Below, one piece after another: positions 59,837-64,000 of a DNA stretch of 64,000 nt (position 1 is the first letter of the stretch; each line of letters begins with the position of its first letter). Under the pieces are notes generated by a model, which worked only from the letters and a program-made list of their open reading frames with translations, was not told where the DNA came from and searched no databases. The stretch lies in assembly GCA_009599575.1 (NCBI GenBank), contig VWND01000023.1:298501-362500 (forward strand), read 5' to 3'. A program made the position numbers and the translations under genes. The DNA comes from Blumeriella jaapii. Its lineage: Eukaryota; Ascomycota; Leotiomycetes; Helotiales; Drepanopezizaceae.

Positions 59837-60460
59837 TCACTGGCCCTCCACCTGCGTGGTCAGAGTCGCGATAGGACGATAAAGGTACTGCGGTGGAAGC
59901 GATCGAAGGCACAGGAGCACGTCGTTTGGTACCTCCACGCCACCCGTATAACCCCCAATGAATCTGTCGATGGGCGCCGCTCGCGTCGTAGGGGCCAAGT
60001 TCCGGATCCACGACAGCACCGAAGGTGGACACACCGGTTTCGAACTTGGGGGAAATGACTTGTGAACATCCAGCTTGTGCAGGAGGGACCCAACAGGCTC
60101 GATGTAATGTCTTCGTGGCATGCCCTTAAGCCAAGCAAGCACATCGCCAGGAACAGCTGACCCTGAGTCTCCAGCGATGATGCTACCAATAGACATTTTG
60201 CGGATGTTCACAGGCAAGCCGCGAACCCAGGCCAAGACTGGTAATGGGCAAACCGGCTCCGGGTTTGCAGTGGACTGGGCGCTATTCAGTCGGCTTGTGA
60301 GCGCAGCAAATAGGCCGTGATTGCTGGCCGGGGTATCTTGCGATACTTGTTCGCTACTCAACGAGTTGGTGGTGGGATTAGGGGCCAGGGTTGCGTCTGC
60401 ATTTGCCGCGCAGCCAGAGGCGAGCACAGCAATCGCCGCCATGCATCGGGATGGATGCAT
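59837..60460 (-). CDS. Small secreted protein with four tandem repeats, unknown family
   Basis: Intronless 207-aa ORF from ATG 60460 (an in-frame upstream ATG would add 16 aa and spoil the signal). A signal peptide is likely (MAAIAVLASGCAA, cleavage near residues 19-23). After a Ser/Thr/Gln-rich linker come four units starting at residues 72, 104, 145 and 178. Each is of the form P-x-x-V-L-x-W-[IVL]-[RK]-x-[LM]-P followed by a P-[IV]-x-x-[IL] element about 15 residues later. Units 1+2 and 3+4 form longer duplicates beginning VCPLPVLAW and VCPPSVLSW. Cys at 71, 144 and 184 could pair. I recognise no family. A secreted or effector-like role is inference from size, signal and repeats. Confidence 0.7.
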   Translation of the reverse strand: MHPSRCMAAIAVLASGCAANADATLAPNPTTNSLSSEQVSQDTPASNHGLFAALTSRLNSAQSTANPEPVCPLPVLAWVRGLPVNIRKMSIGSIIAGDSGSAVPGDVLAWLKGMPRRHYIEPVGSLLHKLDVHKSFPPSSKPVCPPSVLSWIRNLAPTTRAAPIDRFIGGYTGGVEVPNDVLLCLRSLPPQYLYRPIATLTTQVEGQ

Positions 60461-60958
60461 CTTAGAGAATATGCTTCTGAGTGAGCGTGGTTGTTGAGTA
60501 TGAAGCAACCGAAGATAGATGATAGTGAAAGGTGTGAGAAGTGCTGTACATCACAAGAAGGTCGAAATAAGAATGGGGGAATCTCACGGTTATTTGTAGG
60601 GAAGCAAAGTACGAAAAGCCCGCTAGACAGAACTAACGGACGGTGGCATACTTGAGATATGAATGACGAGATTTCGAAGTCCGGCCCTAGTTCTGTTGAC
60701 GATACCAAATTGGCCGAAGTTGTGGGTTTGTGACGTTCAGATTGCCCCAGTTATCCTCGCTTAAAACGACCGAGCCTAGACGGCAACATTCACAGCACTG
60801 CACTGCAATTTCGAATAGTGACTTAATAGCTGGCGGTGACGTTAAGTACCATTCTACCTCTGCCTTGACTCAACGACAGACTTATCGGCAGTAGCGGGTT
60901 TTCCTCGAAATCGGTCAGGTGCTAGAAAAAGAACACCCCGATGACGTCTTGAACACTG
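60461..60958. other. Intergenic region upstream of the secreted-protein gene
   Basis: 498 bp covering the secreted-protein promoter and the URK1 3' flank. I see no element worth naming. Confidence 0.5.
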
Positions 60959-63197
60959 CTAACATCCGAAATACCTTCGTTCTACCCACTAGAAACAGAT
61001 AAGTTGATGCCTGGTATTACTGGCAGTCTAGAATTTATACGTACCCTTTCCTCATAATCAGGAACAATTGAGCTAACTACCACCTTCAGTTCGGGGAAGA
61101 CCTTCGTCAATCTCATCAAGCCTAGGAGCGAGATAGTTAGCATCTGCTTGGGTTGACCTGCCGCGAAAGATGGCCAACGAGATAGACAACAATGGCCATT
61201 ACGGCAAACAGTGGTCTCTCAAAACTTACCCATTCGACCAGCTAAATATGTTACGAACACTATTTTTGCTTCAGGCACACCGTGGTCAAGCAAAACTTGG
61301 ACTGCCATCAAAGCAGCACCTCCACTAGACATCTTGTAAAGTCAGCGTCTAATCGTAGAAAATGCAACATTATGGCGGGCGAGCCTGGTGGCCTACGTGT
61401 GGCACTTACCTGCGGATCAAGTAGCAAGACACTATTGTGTGTTTCGATGTGCTCCGGGAGCTTGAGGTAGTGCAGTTCAGGTTCGCCATTTCGTACATTT
61501 GACTGGATTAATAGCCGCCCTGTCCGACAGTCTATCCGGTCCATTAGCACAAGCTCGCCACCAATTTCAAGACTAAATTTCAGTCTACTATGCACGGCAT
61601 TGCTATATTTGGGTAGGGTTTTGCTCACCTGGTAGAACACGCTTTAAACCGGTCTCGAAAGCCGCACCCGCACGAAGGATGACGACTGCACTAGTCTCTC
61701 CAGTTGCCTGCAAACCATGATATTCCGTTCCCACCGAAGTTTCGACGGTCTTCGCTTTGAAATAGACATTGTTCATTGCACTGCATTAAATTAGTTCATA
61801 TGTTAGGCACACACCGAAGCATCGTTAACCTACTTCTCGATCAACAAAGTTGAGAGCCGGTCAAAGTAAAATATGAAGTCTTCGGCAGAGGTGTCGATGT
61901 CCTGTAGTATTGTGCTCATGCCGCGAAGTTGTGGAGTCTGCGCAAGTAGGATCACTCTCTTGGACATGGGTTCATTTTCGCTACTCTGAGCCCGATATGT
62001 TAGCCATGTTCTGCTATTCGTGTATATCGTTGATCATGAAGCAAGTTCGCATTGCCAGTAAGTGGAGAGTCGATGGTTGTGCATCCGAGACCGTATACTG
62101 ACAGGCTGCACAGGAGAATTGTGAAACGGCAGGGTTTTTATCACATACCTGGGCCAATTTCTTAAGCTCATCCCGGTGAGCCTTCGACTTTTCAATCAAT
62201 TTGCGCTCAATGTACATGATCACCATTTCTACGATCTCAGCATTTCGAAACAGAAATAGACCGTGTTACCCACTGATGGCAACTCGGTTCTCTACTCCTC
62301 TTGGGACAATAAGATCTGACCTATTGTTAGTTAAGGTCGGGGAGCGTGCCGAGATATTGAAATATTTACCTGCAACCTTTCTCTGAGGCTCGACATATTG
62401 CTCGAAGTTCGGCTTTACGAAGGCAAACCATTGCTTGATGCAACCTTCGATATCCCTACCACGTTCGGAAACATCTCTAAGGACTGTACGGCTGTCAGCT
62501 ATCAACCTCAATAGATCGGGCGGCGGTTTACTTCTTCGAGATAAGCAGGTATCTGCATCTGCCTCGCAAAATATCTGGACGAAAGTGAATCAGTTCCAGA
62601 AGCCAGAAGCGGATGTCCAAGTTGCATACCTTCATGTCCAAAAGCTCGAGTACTCTTGGGTCATACAAAGCAAATATGCCCTCCAAGATGAGAACGTGAG
62701 GAGAGTAAATCGAGGTCGTCTCCTTCTCTCTGGCGTGTTTGGCAAAAGAGTATATTGGAATTTCGGCTCTCTTTCTGAGGATATGAGGTCAGTATAGAAC
62801 AAGCAAGAAGCAGGTATCGCAAAAGCCAGGAATTAATTGGTGGAAGTCGACGGAAAAGATGTCTACCCATTCTTGAGATCTCTCAATCTCTCAACCAGCA
62901 CATCGAAATCAATGGCCTCCGGTGAGTCGAAGTCGTATTCATTGAGAAATGCCTTTCGAGACGATTCTGCGTCCAGGCTCTTGTAGAAAGAATCCTGCAC
63001 GGATGTCAGCTGAGATAGGGTCGGGGGTGGGATCATCGAACCATGGAAAGAATGACCACCCACGGCAGGCTCAACTTCGAGACAATAGCATGGGACAAGG
63101 TGGACTTCCCAGAGCCGGAGGATCCAGCGATGCCGATGATACAGACATCTTCCCAGGGAGGGGAATAATGTGCCCGTTTGCTCTCGATATCGGTCAT
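60959..63197 (-). CDS. URK1: Uridine kinase with UPRT domain (Urk1-like), 13 exons
   Basis: Phosphorylates uridine/cytidine to UMP/CMP in pyrimidine salvage. Exons: 63197-63042, 62994-62867, 62774-62630, 62574-62532, 62483-62370, 62315-62274, 62228-62149, 61985-61834, 61780-61629, 61531-61410, 61332-61230, 61121-61045 and 60988-60959. The sum is 1,344 bases for 447 aa with every phase closing. Kinase half: P-loop GIAGSSGSGKST, MDSFYKS, FDSPEAIDFD, LEGIFALYDPR, RDVSERGRDIEG and VEPQRKVADLIVPRG. UPRT-like half: EDFIFYFDRLSTLLIEKAM, TGETSAVVILRAGAAFE, RNGEPELHYLKLP, LLLDPQMSSGGAALMA and ERWVERRYFGC. Exons of 42, 43 and 30 bp are unusually small. The N-terminus could extend into an upstream exon ending at an acceptor near 63236. 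Confidence 0.9.
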
Positions 63198-63740
63198 TTT
63201 CGTGGTCGTCGTACGCCCGTCGGATCTGGGCGGCTGACGACAACAATCAGATATCTAGTCGAGTCGGAGTGTGTTGTTAGATCATGTTCACGAGGCAACG
63301 AGTGAAAGAAAGGGGAGAAGATAGAGGGAAAACAAGATTGTGATTGTCGACGATGTCCTCAGCTAAGGTAGCCTTTGAAGATGGGCATATCGTACCTATG
63401 TATGTATATATCTATCTGACTCTACCTTATTCATCTTCATTTTTCTTCGTGAAGTTCCAAGCAGTCAGTTGGAATTGAGTTAATCACGGCCTTCCGAGAG
63501 AATTTAGCGCCGTCAAGCGCCGTCAAACGCCGTAAGCGCCAGTCCGGCCAAATGAACCTCCGGCCTCCGATTAACCCTCTGCAGCCCACCAAATCAAAAT
63601 CTGCAACTTGTACCTCCCAACCTACTGTACAGTAGGTCACTACACACCAACCATCTCGACTTCAACCTCTCCTCCTCTGCAGGCGAAGTGTCGGAGACTC
63701 CAGCTCTTCTGCACAACATCTAACGCCGCATGGAGACCAG
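63198..63740. promoter_or_regulatory. Divergent promoter between URK1 and right-edge gene
   Basis: 543 bp. It contains a GCCGTCAA(A/G)C short tandem (63505-63535) and the perfect 16-bp palindrome CCTACTGTACAGTAGG (63621-63636), about 105 bp upstream of the next start codon. The palindrome belongs to the dispersed family described in the findings. Confidence 0.5.
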
Positions 63741-64000
63741 ATGATCAGTGTAGCTGTCAGAATGGTAAGTACAGCTACACCGCGTTACCGTTGTCCCCCA
63801 GCCCATCAGTCTGGAGTCCAAGCTGACCCCCATTTCCCTGTGACTAGGCTTCCTCTACGGCTTCGACCACCACCCCGTCCCTCCGTCACAACTTCGAGAG
63901 ACGCGTTGAGGACGTTAAACCACTGAAGAGGTATGAAGTCGCCTACCCCGAGAGCTTCAATTCAGCTCCGCAGCCCGTCGTGCTCGAGGCAAACACCTTC
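63741..64000 (+). CDS. 5' end of an unidentified gene (partial at right edge)
   Basis: Exon 63741-63764 (MISVAVRM) followed by a GTAAGT intron ending GACTAG at 63847, then an open frame to the window end (ASSTASTTTPSLRHNFERRV... VLEANTF). The ATG at 63762 just before the donor could be the true start. Clean splice sites and an uninterrupted 51-codon second exon support a real gene, but I do not recognise the family. Confidence 0.5.

Overview
The window reads as nuclear DNA of a filamentous ascomycete (Pezizomycotina, perhaps a dothideomycete; the class is inference). Genes are spaced and carry short GT-AG introns (47-160 bp), often with CTAAC/CTGAC-like branch sites. Products are typically fungal: an ornithine N5-monooxygenase, a ferrichrome-type NRPS, a 2EXR-domain protein, Kei1, Ypt6, Nop53, and a uridine kinase with a UPRT domain. 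Intergenic DNA is full of microsatellites, long C homopolymers and the palindrome TACTGTACAGTA. One stretch (41.5-43.7 kb) is AT-rich and looks like decayed retroelement.

Region 1 (about 1.8-27.1 kb) is a hydroxamate siderophore cluster: sidA (minus), a full-length ABCB-type ABC transporter (minus), and a giant NRPS (plus, about 4,851 aa, A-T-C-A-T-C-T-C-A-T-C-T-C-T-C). SidA would make N5-hydroxyornithine, the NRPS would build a ferrichrome-like cyclic peptide, and the ABC protein may move the siderophore or its breakdown products. Five exact copies of the iron-GATA-factor (SreA/Urbs1/Fep1) consensus ATCWGATAA lie in the intergenic DNA of this cluster: three in the ABC/NRPS divergent promoter and two upstream of sidA. 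A 505-bp Tc1/mariner-type MITE sits between the two sidA-side sites.

Region 2 (about 28.9-46.5 kb) holds a 2EXR protein, a TTC27/Emw1 TPR protein, a GYF-domain protein (about 1,478 aa), an R/G/M-rich hypothetical protein, the AT-rich repeat island, an Rqt4/TRIP4 zinc-finger protein and a glycine-zipper protein.

Region 3 (about 48.4-64 kb) holds sulfite reductase beta subunit (MET5), KEI1, YPT6 and NOP53 (divergent pair), a small secreted protein with four tandem repeats of about 32 aa, a 13-exon uridine kinase, and a gene entering from the right edge.

A recurring oddity is single-base frame breaks inside conserved genes (ABC NBD2, NRPS A1, 2EXR, TTC27, GYF twice, RQT4, glycine-zipper, MET5). 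Nearly all are one missing base, several in short homopolymers. In every case the exon sum becomes a multiple of three once the break is corrected. I read these as consensus indels of an unpolished assembly rather than nine independent pseudogenisations, and I annotate the genes across them.
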